Notes: generated from the sequence alone by a model not told the origin. A stretch of 64,000 nucleotides of DNA from Kurthia sibirica (GCF_003143975.1 NZ_QFVR01000019.1:1-64000), one strand, 5' to 3'. Numbered from the stretch's first letter, positions 7,872 to 18,242 are shown. Numbers and translations are program-made.

Positions 7872-9494
7872 TTACGGTAGCAGCACAAAATGTGTAGGTG
7901 TAATTTCTTTAAGTTTTAGATCATCATAGCCCTGACTGGTCAAATTACGTATATTGTCTGTTGCAAAGGATGATTTTAAAATAGAGCATGTATAAGGATG
8001 GAGCGGATTTGAAGCAAGTTCAGCGCTCGTAGCAAGTTCGACAATCGTTCCTTTATGCATAATCGCTATACGATCACAAATAGCCAAAGCATTTGTGATA
8101 TTTCTAGATATAAATAGATAGGTAAGGTTGAATGTATATTTCAACTTTTGCAGTAAATCAGCAATTTCCTTTTTTTCAGAAGGATTAAAGTCTGCAAACG
8201 GTTCATCTAAAATAACAAGCGATGGATTAACCGAGAGTACGCGAGCAATATTGATACGCTGCAATTGTACAGCAGAAAATTCGTGAGGGTAGTGCTGTGC
8301 ATGAGTAGGTGAAAGACCAACAAGTTGTAATAACTCAGCCACTCGTTTTATTTTTTGTTGTTTTGTCGTGACTAAATTATGCAGAAGTAACACTCTACCA
8401 AGCGATTCACCAATTTGCATTCTGGGATTCAAAGCGCTGGAGAAATCTTGAAATAGTATTTGTATATCACATCTAACACGCTGTAATTTATTTTTTGGTA
8501 ATGCATTAAGGACGATTTCTTTAAATAATATATTGCCAGAAGTGGTGTGAATCAACTGTAAAATACTGTATGCCAGTGTTGATTTACCTGCATTCGCTTC
8601 ACCAATTATGCCAAATACATCACCTGTGTTTACGATGAAACTGCATTGATTAACGGCTTTAAATATTTCACCATTTTCTCCAGTGACATACTGTGTGATA
8701 GCACGAACATCCAGTAGAGTAGTTGGTTCTGCCAATAATTTAGGCCGTGTTTTTAAATCAATGGACGATGTGACTGCATAGGGTTTGTCACTTATTTTAC
8801 CATGTTGCAGAACAATTACTTGATCACATACATCTGCTAGGAATCTTGGGTTTTGGGTAATGAGTAGAATAGCTATTTTATAATGTAGTTGAATTTTTTT
8901 CAGCAATTTCATTAATTCTTTTTGAGCAAGTGCATCAACTAATTCTGAAGGTTCTTCTATTATGATTAATTTGGGTTGGCAAGCTAGGGCTATAGCAATC
9001 GATACTTTATGCGCTAACTCAGCACTTAACGTATAGCTATATCGGGTGAACAAATCCTCTACATCATTCAATTCAACAAATTGTAGTAATGCCAGTGCTT
9101 TTTCGTATGCTTGGGTAGCCGTTAAATGTTGGTGACGGTCAAGAACATCGATCAGTTGTTGCCCAATCTTTTTCGTAGGGTTAAATGAGCGCTGAGGATT
9201 GGCAAAAATCATTGTCAGATAATGTCCACGTATTTTCGCCATCTCTTGTTCTTGTAAGGATAATAGTTCGATATTAGAAAGATGAATCGTCCCTTGTGAG
9301 AGCAAATAATGTGATGCGGGTAATAGACGCATAAGGGCTTTGGATAGTATAGCTTTACCACTTTGAGCATTGCCGGAAATACCAAGTATTTCGCCTGGTG
9401 CTATTGTAAAATTTATCCCTTGTATGATTTCTGTAGATTTTTCGTCAGATACGTGGATAATATGTAAATTTCGCACGATTAATAATGGATTCAC
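7872..9494 (-). CDS. Fused double-ATPase of an oligopeptide-type ABC transporter, motif-degenerate
   Basis: One 540-aa chain carries two OppD/OppF-like nucleotide-binding domains. The GTG start at 9494 has AAGGAGG 8 nt upstream. Domain 1 is degraded at every catalytic motif: Walker A ends GKA instead of GK[ST], the Q-loop reads MIFANP for MIFQDP, the signature reads LSAELAHK for LSGGMRQR, Walker B is IIIEEP, and the switch His is Gln (LITQN). Domain 2 keeps Walker A (GEANAGKS), Q-loop (LFQDF) and Walker B (VILDEP), but the signature is FSAVQLQR and the switch His is Arg (FISRN). The frame is intact, so the protein is probably made. It is divergent from two permease genes at 9536-12336. Transport ability is uncertain. 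Confidence 0.8.
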   Translation of the reverse strand: MNPLLIVRNLHIIHVSDEKSTEIIQGINFTIAPGEILGISGNAQSGKAILSKALMRLLPASHYLLSQGTIHLSNIELLSLQEQEMAKIRGHYLTMIFANPQRSFNPTKKIGQQLIDVLDRHQHLTATQAYEKALALLQFVELNDVEDLFTRYSYTLSAELAHKVSIAIALACQPKLIIIEEPSELVDALAQKELMKLLKKIQLHYKIAILLITQNPRFLADVCDQVIVLQHGKISDKPYAVTSSIDLKTRPKLLAEPTTLLDVRAITQYVTGENGEIFKAVNQCSFIVNTGDVFGIIGEANAGKSTLAYSILQLIHTTSGNILFKEIVLNALPKNKLQRVRCDIQILFQDFSSALNPRMQIGESLGRVLLLHNLVTTKQQKIKRVAELLQLVGLSPTHAQHYPHEFSAVQLQRINIARVLSVNPSLVILDEPFADFNPSEKKEIADLLQKLKYTFNLTYLFISRNITNALAICDRIAIMHKGTIVELATSAELASNPLHPYTCSILKSSFATDNIRNLTSQGYDDLKLKEITPTHFVLLP

Positions 9495-9535
9495 AACGAC
9501 AACCTCCTTGGTAAAAGACAAAGTGAAAGGGGATC

Positions 9536-10879
9536 ATGATGGATAAAGTATTTGTTAGATTAGCATCTAATCCAATAAATAAAATGCTGCTATTAATTTT
9601 AGGACTCCCGTTGCATATCATTGTCTTTATTATTTTCTTAATAAAAAAACCTGCTTTATATGAATTACCCGAAGCAGCTAATTTTAATTCGTTAATTACA
9701 CAATTAAAAGACCAAATTCGTAAAGAGAATGACTATTTTCATATTCATCAACACCCCAAAAAAATAGAAAAGGAAGCAACCAAAAGAGCTAAAAAACAAG
9801 TGAAACAAAATGAAGCCTCAACTACTATAGATTATATGAGCTATTTTGCACTATTATTAAAATCTAAGAAGTGGATTAGACAGACATTCATTCCTGGTCT
9901 GTTAATGTATGGTTATTTATGGCTCTATAAAAAACCACTCAGATCCTATATTTATAAGCGAATTATTAGTAGTATCATTGTTTTTTTTGGCGTGATTCTT
10001 TTCGTCTTTACACTGCTGTTTTTTGCACCAAAGGATACAGCAGAAAATGTGTTAGGAAAACAAGCTACGGCAGAACAAAAAGAAGCATTCAATGAACAAT
10101 ATCATCTAAACGATTCCTATAGTAGTCGATTAAAAGATAATGTTAAAGGATTACTAACCTTCAATTTAGGAACCTCATTTGAAGGGGAAGAACAGATATC
10201 AACAAGCATCGCTCAACGCTTTCCAATAACATTAAAACTCACGGCATTAGCAATTATCCTTGTCGTCATCATTGGTATTCCAGTAGGTGTACTTGCAGCA
10301 TTACGTCAGCAGACATTATGGGATTATGGTGTGATGTTTGCTGCTATAGTAGGAATCTCTATGCCAGGATTTTGGCAAGGGCTAATCCTCAGTATGGAAT
10401 TTTCAATAAAACAAAATATAGTACCTGCACGTTATTCACCGTCGGATTATTTATCGATTATTTTACCATTGATTGTCTTGAGTACGGTGAGCATTGCGAC
10501 AGTGGCGCGTGTGACACGTGCAACAATCGTAAAAATAATGGATGAACAATATATTGTGTCAGCGCAGGCTTTAGGTTTAGCGCAACAAAAAATTTTTTTT
10601 AAATATATTACTAGAAATGCGTTGTTACCAATCGTTTCTATCGTACTTTTGCAGTCGGGTATTATGCTCGGTGGAACAGCAGTTGCAGAAAAACTTTTTA
10701 AAATTGATGGTATTGGCAACTATATGATTACCAAACACTTAATACCTGACGTACCTGCGATTATGGGAGGCGTTGTTTATATCGCTTTCATCGTCATTCT
10801 GATTAATTTACTGGTAGATATTTTATTTGCGTGGTTGAATCCGCATATGCATAGCGATAGCAAAGAGGTGAGTAGATGA
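9536..10879 (+). CDS. OppB/DppB-like ABC permease with N-terminal extension
   Basis: The C-terminal ~300 residues are a standard dipeptide/oligopeptide permease: a first span, the AENVLGKQATAEQKEAFNEQYHLND segment, five more spans and an EAA loop (QYIVSAQALGL). Before this lie about 140 extra residues with one or two hydrophobic segments and a Lys-rich cytosolic part, not found in OppB. Total 447 aa. GAAAGGGG precedes two adjacent ATGs (9536 and 9539); the second has the better spacing. The next permease overlaps by 4 bp. Only 41 bp separate it from the divergent ATPase gene, so its promoter must reach into that gene. Confidence 0.85.
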   Translation: MMDKVFVRLASNPINKMLLLILGLPLHIIVFIIFLIKKPALYELPEAANFNSLITQLKDQIRKENDYFHIHQHPKKIEKEATKRAKKQVKQNEASTTIDYMSYFALLLKSKKWIRQTFIPGLLMYGYLWLYKKPLRSYIYKRIISSIIVFFGVILFVFTLLFFAPKDTAENVLGKQATAEQKEAFNEQYHLNDSYSSRLKDNVKGLLTFNLGTSFEGEEQISTSIAQRFPITLKLTALAIILVVIIGIPVGVLAALRQQTLWDYGVMFAAIVGISMPGFWQGLILSMEFSIKQNIVPARYSPSDYLSIILPLIVLSTVSIATVARVTRATIVKIMDEQYIVSAQALGLAQQKIFFKYITRNALLPIVSIVLLQSGIMLGGTAVAEKLFKIDGIGNYMITKHLIPDVPAIMGGVVYIAFIVILINLLVDILFAWLNPHMHSDSKEVSR

Positions 10880-12336
10880 CAGATATAACAAAATTAGTTC
10901 TGAAGCAAACGCAAACATATAAACAAGCAGGCTATGCGTTGTTATTATCTATTTTGCTAACCTGTGTATTTATTTATAATCTATTACAAAAAATAGATAG
11001 TAAATTCTGGTTGCTGCTGACGATCCTCTATTTATTTACAGCATGTATCCAGCTTCTTATTTTATGGCAAATAAAATCGGCAACTAAAAAAACACAAATG
11101 CTAAATGTATTACTATATATTCAATTATGTAGTTTGTTGATTGGCAATGTATTCACTGCCACCAATGCTTTTGCTATGTTACGCTCAGAAAAATCAATTG
11201 AGTATACCTTATCGTATTTTGCCTTGGTTCTAAACTGGTTCATGATTGCTGTATCAGCTATCAATTTATATAAACCAAATGTCTCTATTATTTATATGAT
11301 CGGGATGTCTCTATTGATGCTTGGCTTTTTAGTGAATCTATTACTAGTGAGCTATTTTTATAAGAAAAATCAAACGAAGAAAAAGACAAAAATCTATGCA
11401 TATCTGGCTTCAATTGGTCTAGTGATGTGCAATCTATTTATGATTATTTTAGCGATTCATCTCTTTTTTAAACTGGCCAAGCATTCACGATTCATCATGC
11501 ATAGATGGACGACAATTTGGTATAAGCTAACGAAGGATTTTTTAGCGATGATGGGGATGTTTTTTATCTTTTTTTTAATAGGTATCTCCGTTACTAGTAT
11601 CGTGACTTTTAAGTATGAATATGCGATAGAAATAAATAACGGAACAATTTTACAAGGGGCAAGTAAAGAATTTCCATTTGGCACAGATCATCAAGGCAGA
11701 GATGTTTTTTCTAAAATTATTTTTGGGGCGCGGATTTCGCTAATCATCGCATTTTTATCGACGCTTATTCCGATGATTATTGGTGGCGTATTTGGGGTCA
11801 TCTCCGGTTACTATAAAAAATTCACCCATCATGTTTTAGTACGGATTTTTGATTTATTTAATGCTATTCCTGGATTGTTATTGGCCATTGTCATTGTATC
11901 GGCATTTGGTGCGAATGTATATTCATTAATTATCGCGATGAGTTTAAGTGGCATACCTAAATATGCGCAGACGATGCGATTGAATGTCTTAAAAATGACC
12001 AATAAAAGTTTTGTTCTTGCCGCACGCGCATTAGGTGAAAAAGATCGCTACATTATTTGGCGTCTCATTATTCCTCAAACATTTGCACCGATGCTCATTA
12101 AAGTAATCACAATGATTGGTGGCGTCACGATTGCAACGAGTAGTTTAACGTATATTGGCATGGGGGTTGGTGCACGCATTCCAGAGTGGGGAAATATTTT
12201 GAGGTTAGGTAGCTTATATTTGGACTCCAATCCTTATATTGCGATCTTGCCGGGCGTGATCGTCATTTTTCAAGTGTTATCTTTTAACTTTTTAGGTGAC
12301 GCATTGAAAAATATTTTCAAACCAAAATTAGAATAA
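10876..12336 (+). CDS. OppC/DppC-like ABC permease with multi-span N-terminal extension
   Basis: Residues from about 210 on match OppC/DppC: the periplasmic FPFGTDHQGRDVFSKIIFGARISL signature, core spans, and the EAA loop SFVLAARALGEKDRYIIWRLIIPQ. The first ~200 residues hold about six extra membrane spans with no clear family. Total 486 aa, against about 300 for normal OppC. ATGA overlap with the preceding permease shows coupling. No substrate-binding protein gene lies nearby, so this may be an exporter, or it may use a distant binding protein. Confidence 0.85.
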   Translation: MTDITKLVLKQTQTYKQAGYALLLSILLTCVFIYNLLQKIDSKFWLLLTILYLFTACIQLLILWQIKSATKKTQMLNVLLYIQLCSLLIGNVFTATNAFAMLRSEKSIEYTLSYFALVLNWFMIAVSAINLYKPNVSIIYMIGMSLLMLGFLVNLLLVSYFYKKNQTKKKTKIYAYLASIGLVMCNLFMIILAIHLFFKLAKHSRFIMHRWTTIWYKLTKDFLAMMGMFFIFFLIGISVTSIVTFKYEYAIEINNGTILQGASKEFPFGTDHQGRDVFSKIIFGARISLIIAFLSTLIPMIIGGVFGVISGYYKKFTHHVLVRIFDLFNAIPGLLLAIVIVSAFGANVYSLIIAMSLSGIPKYAQTMRLNVLKMTNKSFVLAARALGEKDRYIIWRLIIPQTFAPMLIKVITMIGGVTIATSSLTYIGMGVGARIPEWGNILRLGSLYLDSNPYIAILPGVIVIFQVLSFNFLGDALKNIFKPKLE

Positions 12337-12365
12337 TGAAAGTATCAATTGGTTTTTAATAATTG

Positions 12366-12423
12366 AAAAAGCCGAATGATTATAAAAATGCGCCCATAGC
12401 ATTCTATAATCGTTCGGCTTTCT
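12366..12423. terminator. Long hairpin between convergent genes
   Basis: AAAGCCGAATGATTATAAAAATGC pairs with GCATTCTATAATCGTTCGGCTTT, a stem of more than 20 bp with few mismatches. The plus-strand T tract is weak but the A/T ends could serve both directions. Confidence 0.7.
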
Positions 12424-12502
12424 GCATGCGAATAAATAACAATTAAATGGACTATTTGGCTTTGAATACAGCTAAATGACATCTGTCCAAATCTCTTTTG
12501 TA

Positions 12503-13240
12503 TTAGTTCAAATAAATAAATTGTGCCATTGTATTAAGCCATTTTTGAAGCGGTTCGGCATAAAAATGTATCAAAATGACAAAACCATTTGCCATGGTAT
12601 GTGCGATGATGGACGTCAATAATCTCTTCGTTTTATGATATAAGAAGGCAAAAATCAGTCCCATTGTAGCATAGAGTAAAAGATGCTCAAATTCCATATG
12701 AACAGCGCTAAAAATGATTGCGCTGATGAATGCTGCGGGGAAGAAACTCATGTTTTGATAAAGTGAACCAAAAATAACACGACGGAAAACAACCTCTTCT
12801 AAAAACGGGCCAATAAAAACAATCGCGATAATGAATATCGGAGAAGCTTGTGCTATTAACGTGAGTTGGGCTGTGTTTTCTGAACCTATATCGATCCCGA
12901 TTGCCCCTTCAATCGCAGTAGCGACAGATTGACCGACGAGTACGAGTACGAAACCAAAGACCCCCCATAAAATAGAGACAGGTATAGATGATTTAGCTCC
13001 TTTGAACACATGATTGAAAAATCCTTTATCGCGTAAGATTAGTAGTACAGTAACTAAGAATCCGATAAAGAATGTAAAAACAGATGTCCAACTAATTGCC
13101 ATAATTTTAAGGCTCATTTGTGAAGCATCTGGATTAATCATTTTTGCAATGTTCAACATCGGTTTAATAATGAAGATAGATGATAGTTGCATAGCAATAT
13201 ATACGAGTAGTATATAAAGTGCGGTCTTTTTAGTTTTCAT
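12503..13240 (-). CDS. CPBP family intramembrane glutamic endopeptidase (YdiL type)
   Basis: A 245-aa multi-span membrane protein of the CAAX-protease/bacteriocin-processing (CPBP) family. The catalytic motif EEVVFRR lies near residue 146, and a second conserved block with FSAVHMEFEH and a later IIAHTMANGF carries the other active-site His and Asn. B. subtilis ydiL occupies the same place before groES. Substrate unknown. GAGAGGAA lies upstream of the ATG. Confidence 0.88.
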   Translation of the reverse strand: MKTKKTALYILLVYIAMQLSSIFIIKPMLNIAKMINPDASQMSLKIMAISWTSVFTFFIGFLVTVLLILRDKGFFNHVFKGAKSSIPVSILWGVFGFVLVLVGQSVATAIEGAIGIDIGSENTAQLTLIAQASPIFIIAIVFIGPFLEEVVFRRVIFGSLYQNMSFFPAAFISAIIFSAVHMEFEHLLLYATMGLIFAFLYHKTKRLLTSIIAHTMANGFVILIHFYAEPLQKWLNTMAQFIYLN

Positions 13241-13319
13241 GTAGAAATTCCTCTCAAGTACGTAATGTCTCTATTCTAAAAGAAGTGGAGCGAAAATGAA
13301 AATTATTCATAGCTCTCAC

Positions 13320-13348
13320 TTGCATAATCACCTATAAAATATTAATAT
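13320..13348 (+). promoter_or_regulatory. groESL promoter
   Basis: TTGCAT (13320-13325) and TAATAT (13343-13348) with a 17-bp spacer; the CIRCE operator begins 11 bp later, so it covers the start of the transcript. Confidence 0.7.
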
Positions 13349-13359
13349 TAAACATGTAA

Positions 13360-13386
13360 TTAGCACTCTAAGTGATAGAGTGCTAA
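13360..13386. promoter_or_regulatory. CIRCE operator (HrcA site)
   Basis: TTAGCACTC-N9-GAGTGCTAA is an exact CIRCE element. HrcA binds it and represses groESL until heat shock. hrcA itself is not in this window. Confidence 0.98.
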
Positions 13387-13421
13387 AGTGATATAAAACA
13401 CATTATAGGAGGTTATTTAAC

Positions 13422-13706
13422 ATGTTAAAACCATTAGGTGATCGTATTATTATTGAAGTAGTAAAAGTTGAAGAAAAATCTGCATTCGGTATTGTTCTAC
13501 CAGACTCTGCAAAAGAGAAACCACAAGAAGGTAAAGTTGTTGCAGTCGGTACTGGCTTTGTAACAAATTCTGGATCAATTGTACCTTTAGCCGTTAAAGA
13601 AGGAGACTATGTTATTTACGCTCCATACTCAGGTACTGAAGTGAAATATAATGGCTCAGAATTTTTAATTATCCGAGAAGCAGATATTTTAGCAATCGTT
13701 GAATAA
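13422..13706 (+). CDS. groES: Co-chaperonin GroES
   Basis: GroES forms the heptameric lid of the GroEL folding chamber. The 94-aa product shows [12 protein letters not shown] at the start, the mobile-loop region [26 protein letters not shown], and the C-terminal [20 protein letters not shown] lies 7 bp before the ATG. It is the first gene of the CIRCE-controlled operon, 40 bp ahead of groEL. Confidence 0.98.
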   Translation: MLKPLGDRIIIEVVKVEEKSAFGIVLPDSAKEKPQEGKVVAVGTGFVTNSGSIVPLAVKEGDYVIYAPYSGTEVKYNGSEFLIIREADILAIVE

Positions 13707-13710
13707 ATAG

Positions 13711-15372
<1,662 letters not shown>

Positions 15373-15405
15373 GGAAAGTATTTCATCTCTAGACAAAAAT
15401 TCAAG

Positions 15406-15453
15406 AGCAACACGACAAGTAACGATTCAATTACTTGTCGTGTTGCTTTTTGT
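15406..15453 (+). terminator. Terminator of groESL
   Basis: A 17-bp stem (AGCAACACGACAAGTAA and its complement) with an 8-nt loop, followed by five T residues. Confidence 0.92.
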
Positions 15454-15679
15454 GTTAGGTTGTATGTGAAAGTAATTATTTTATGAATAAACAAAAACAA
15501 TTTAAGTCCTATCATCACTTGTATAGATGTAGTTATGTCATTATTGTTAATTTAAACCAGTTTAAGGCAGTCATGAAAAGGTTAGTTATTAATTAGTCAT
15601 TTGAAAAATGTCTGTAAAAATCAAATACTTTAATAACTGAGTATGCTTGATCAAAACATATTGGAAAGTAGGAGATAAA

Positions 15680-16498
15680 ATGAACAAAAAAATGAAACCA
15701 TTTGCGTATTCTTTAGTAGTAGCTAGTTCGGTCTTAGTTTTAGGTGCGTGTTCTTCTGATTCCGATTCGGGTAAAAAAGGTTCTCAAGAAGGACTGAAAG
15801 AAAAAAAATACTCAGTTGCTGCCTCGGATATTTCTAAGTTAGAAATAATAACAGAAGCAACTGAGATTGATGTAGAAAAATCGACAGATGATAAAGTTCA
15901 TATTACGTACTATGACCGAGATGAAGAATTCTTTAATATTAAAGTAACAGATGACAAAAAATTAAAAATGGATTATAAAACAGAGAAAAACCTAAAAGAT
16001 TATTTCAAATTGAAAAAAGAAAAAGAAGATTATAATATAAAAGTAGCCATTCCAGATAATATAAAGAGCGATCTAAAACTGAAAACAAGAAATGAAGAAA
16101 TTAAAATGGACTCCGTTAATGTAGACGGTATAATCGATGCAAAAACAAGAGATGGCGATATTGATTTAAGTAATGTAAAAGCAACTAGTTATATCTACGT
16201 TGAAACGGAAGATGATGATATTAGTTTAGAGAATGTGACGTCTTCGAAAGATATTGAAGCACGTAATTCAGATGGTGATATTGAATTAAACAATGTTGAT
16301 GTAGGAAAAGCGTTCCTACTAAAAACCAGTCATGGTGATGTTAAAGGTAGTGTAGTTGGTGAAGAAAAAGACTTTGGAATCTTTAGTATTGTTTCAGATG
16401 GTAGAAATAATAACTTACCAAAAAATAGAGATGGCAAAGATAAATCACTTAATGTAGATGTCAGAGATGGCGATATCGATATTACATTTACGAAATAA
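15680..16498 (+). CDS. DUF4097-like lipoprotein
   Basis: A 272-aa secreted lipoprotein: Lys-rich start, hydrophobic core and lipobox LVLGAC with Cys near residue 24. The rest is acidic and built of repeated short strands of the pattern IDAKTRDGDIDLSNV, ISLENVTSSKDIEARNSDGDIEL, the mark of the DUF4097 beta-helix-like family. Function in this family is not known; some members are encoded with PspC/anti-sigma systems, but none is here. AGGAGA precedes the ATG at 15680. Monocistronic, with a terminator behind it. Confidence 0.8.
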   Translation: MNKKMKPFAYSLVVASSVLVLGACSSDSDSGKKGSQEGLKEKKYSVAASDISKLEIITEATEIDVEKSTDDKVHITYYDRDEEFFNIKVTDDKKLKMDYKTEKNLKDYFKLKKEKEDYNIKVAIPDNIKSDLKLKTRNEEIKMDSVNVDGIIDAKTRDGDIDLSNVKATSYIYVETEDDDISLENVTSSKDIEARNSDGDIELNNVDVGKAFLLKTSHGDVKGSVVGEEKDFGIFSIVSDGRNNNLPKNRDGKDKSLNVDVRDGDIDITFTK

Positions 16499-16502
16499 TA
16501 GC

Positions 16503-16558
16503 AACAACGATAAAAGGCATCTTTCTTCTTGTGAGGAAAGATGCCTTTTACCGTTGTC
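16503..16558. terminator. Bidirectional terminator
   Basis: CAACG-ATAAAAGGCATCTTTC pairs with GAAAGATGCCTTTTA-CCGTTG around a 9-10 nt loop. A/T tracts flank both sides, so it can end transcripts from either strand. Confidence 0.8.
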
Positions 16559-16652
16559 ATCATAGGCTGTTCTAGAGAGAAATTTTCAATTACACGGGTA
16601 TCCTACTAATGCCTGGTTTTTATGCGCTAACAATGAAGCGATTAGTAAACAA

Positions 16653-17213
16653 TTATGTTTTATCGAATGATAATTTTAATAATTTATGATTCAGTTGTTT
16701 AGCCTGGAAAAGTGCATTGGCATCTTCTTTAATGCCTAGTGGTAGATTTGCTTCACCAATGATATAACCAGCAAAATGACTGCCCATAAAATCAAAAATA
16801 TGCTGAAATTGTTCAATCATAGGCAATCCTTTTATATGTGGCTGATCGCCACCAACTGTAATCACATAGGTAGATTTATCAGCCATTTGATTTTTGAAAT
16901 GGGGGTAATGTGAATCTTTTAATGTTTGTGACCAACGATCGATAAAATTTTTCATAATCCCTGTCATACTATACCAATAAATGGGTGTGGAAAAAATGAT
17001 TGTATCATGCGTCAGCATACGTTCCAGTATTTCACTGTAATCATCTGCAACAGCAGGAAAGCCCCCCGCTGCATGACGGTGGTCCATAATTGGTTCGATT
17101 AAGTAATCTTTTAAATAAATTTCCTCAACATCCATATTCTCAATGACTTTTTTTGTTAAAAATTCAGTATTGCTTTTGGGACGATTCCCTCCGTAAAGTA
17201 CGAGTATCGACAT
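16653..17213 (-). CDS. NADPH-dependent FMN reductase-like flavodoxin-fold protein
   Basis: A 186-aa flavodoxin-fold protein. The N-terminal MSILVLYGGNRPKSNTEFLT is the phosphate-binding loop region for FMN, and FSTPIYWYSMTGIMKNFIDRW is the conserved second FMN-contact segment, as in the YwqN/iron-sulphur flavoprotein group. Likely a cytosolic flavin-dependent oxidoreductase; the substrate is unknown. GGAGG lies 8 bp upstream of the ATG. It reads towards the DUF4097 gene but is not in operon with it. Confidence 0.82.
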   Translation of the reverse strand: MSILVLYGGNRPKSNTEFLTKKVIENMDVEEIYLKDYLIEPIMDHRHAAGGFPAVADDYSEILERMLTHDTIIFSTPIYWYSMTGIMKNFIDRWSQTLKDSHYPHFKNQMADKSTYVITVGGDQPHIKGLPMIEQFQHIFDFMGSHFAGYIIGEANLPLGIKEDANALFQAKQLNHKLLKLSFDKT

Positions 17214-17310
17214 AGAAAAACCTCCAGTAGAATGATGACATGAATATAAATCACTAGAGTATCTTTTCCTTTGTAGTAAAAAATATAAACGTCATCATAC
17301 AGATCAATTA

Positions 17311-17346
17311 AAAAACTGCTAATCGAATAGTTCAATTAGCAGTTTG
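17311..17346 (-). terminator. Terminator of the small membrane-protein gene
   Basis: On the minus strand AAACTGCTAAT and ATTAGCAGTTT pair, followed by a T tract. It starts directly behind the stop at 17349. Confidence 0.8.
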
Positions 17347-17348
17347 CG

Positions 17349-17504
17349 TTAACTAGTATAAAAAAACCATATGATGCCGTAAATAACTATAAGTATAAAG
17401 GGAATGGTTGCAAAAATAATGACGTTTTTCTTTTTATTTAAAATACCTAGTGCCAGTAAGATAAGTGCAACGAGGAAAATAAGTAGTGTACCAGCGATTG
17501 TCAT
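17349..17504 (-). CDS. Small two-span membrane protein, 51 aa
   Basis: A short open frame with AAGGAGG 2 bp before its ATG and a strong terminator directly after its stop. The product has two hydrophobic segments (about residues 4-21 and 28-48) split by the basic turn NKKKN, so both ends are probably outside. No recognised family. The tight gene-terminator layout is the best support that it is real; the very short gap between the ribosome binding site and ATG is unusual. Confidence 0.65.
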   Translation of the reverse strand: MTIAGTLLIFLVALILLALGILNKKKNVIIFATIPFILIVIYGIIWFFYTS

Positions 17505-17521
17505 GGCCTCCTTCATATAAA

Positions 17522-17561
17522 ATAAAAAAAGATGATGTCATGGCAACAGCATCTCTTTTTA
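17522..17561 (-). terminator. Probable terminator of the SET-domain gene
   Basis: On the minus strand AAAAAGAGATGCT pairs imperfectly with ATCATCTTTTTTT and ends in a T run, just after the stop at 17565. Confidence 0.6.
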
Positions 17562-17564
17562 TAA

Positions 17565-17951
17565 TTACTCTTCTTTTTCTTTATTGAACCATAATTCTTC
17601 TGTATCTTCTGGTTCACCATTATAGTTGATGAAAATTTCTTCGCCGGCTTTAATATCTTTATGTGCAGTAAAATCAAAAGTGCGATTTTGGAAGTTAATT
17701 TCATAGGTTGCATTCGGGTCATAAGAATGGTTGAAAAGCATACCATAACCTAACAGCATAGCTGTTTGGTCTAAACCATATTCAAATGCATAATCAGCAA
17801 GCAATGTTTTTTCAATATGTTCGTGTTGTTCGTTCGGATAGGAAATAACAGGTGCTTCATGTAAAAGAGTACCTTTTTTAATATCAACTTTAGCAAAAAC
17901 GCCTCTGTTATATTCGCCATCGCTTATTTCTGAAACTTTAATTTCAATCAT
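17565..17951 (-). CDS. SET domain-containing protein
   Basis: A 128-aa compact SET domain, the fold of protein-lysine methyltransferases. Visible marks are RGVFAKVDIKKGTLL at the start, the catalytic pseudoknot block GYGMLFNHSYDPNATY (about 68-83) with the NHS of the S-adenosylmethionine site, and DIKAGEEIFINYN near the end with the conserved Tyr. Small stand-alone SET proteins occur sporadically in Bacilli; their targets are not established. The neighbours give no clue. Confidence 0.85.
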   Translation of the reverse strand: MIEIKVSEISDGEYNRGVFAKVDIKKGTLLHEAPVISYPNEQHEHIEKTLLADYAFEYGLDQTAMLLGYGMLFNHSYDPNATYEINFQNRTFDFTAHKDIKAGEEIFINYNGEPEDTEELWFNKEKEE

Positions 17952-18206
17952 GTTGTTCTCCTAATCACAAATGTATTTATTCTATCTAACTGTAACATTA
18001 ATTACCTACTCACGTACAATTTTTTAAATGACGGTAAAACCTAGTTGAAATGATACAATGAAGTAGATGTGATTATGCCAACCATCTACGAAAAAATGGC
18101 AATGAAATTATATGTAAATAGGGTATATCTGCCTGTGGCTTTGCAGTTGACTGCTAGGCTGAAAATGAGGTAAATACTTTAACATCATCTTTCAAAAAAA
18201 GTATAG
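17952..18206. other. Intergenic region with a possible small transcript
   Basis: About 250 bp without a convincing gene. On the plus strand TTGAAATGATACAATG has promoter-like character near 18050, and GTAGATG/CATCTAC forms a stem at about 18065-18091. A 32-codon frame (ATG near 18076) has no ribosome binding site. A small RNA is possible but not shown. Confidence 0.25.
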
Positions 18207-18242
18207 AAAAAGGGAAATTGCTGATGCAATTTCCCTTTTTCT
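18207..18242. terminator. Terminator of the YhgE gene (bidirectional)
   Basis: AAAAAGGGAAATTGC pairs with GCAATTTCCCTTTTT around a 5-nt loop; symmetrical A and T tracts. Confidence 0.88.
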
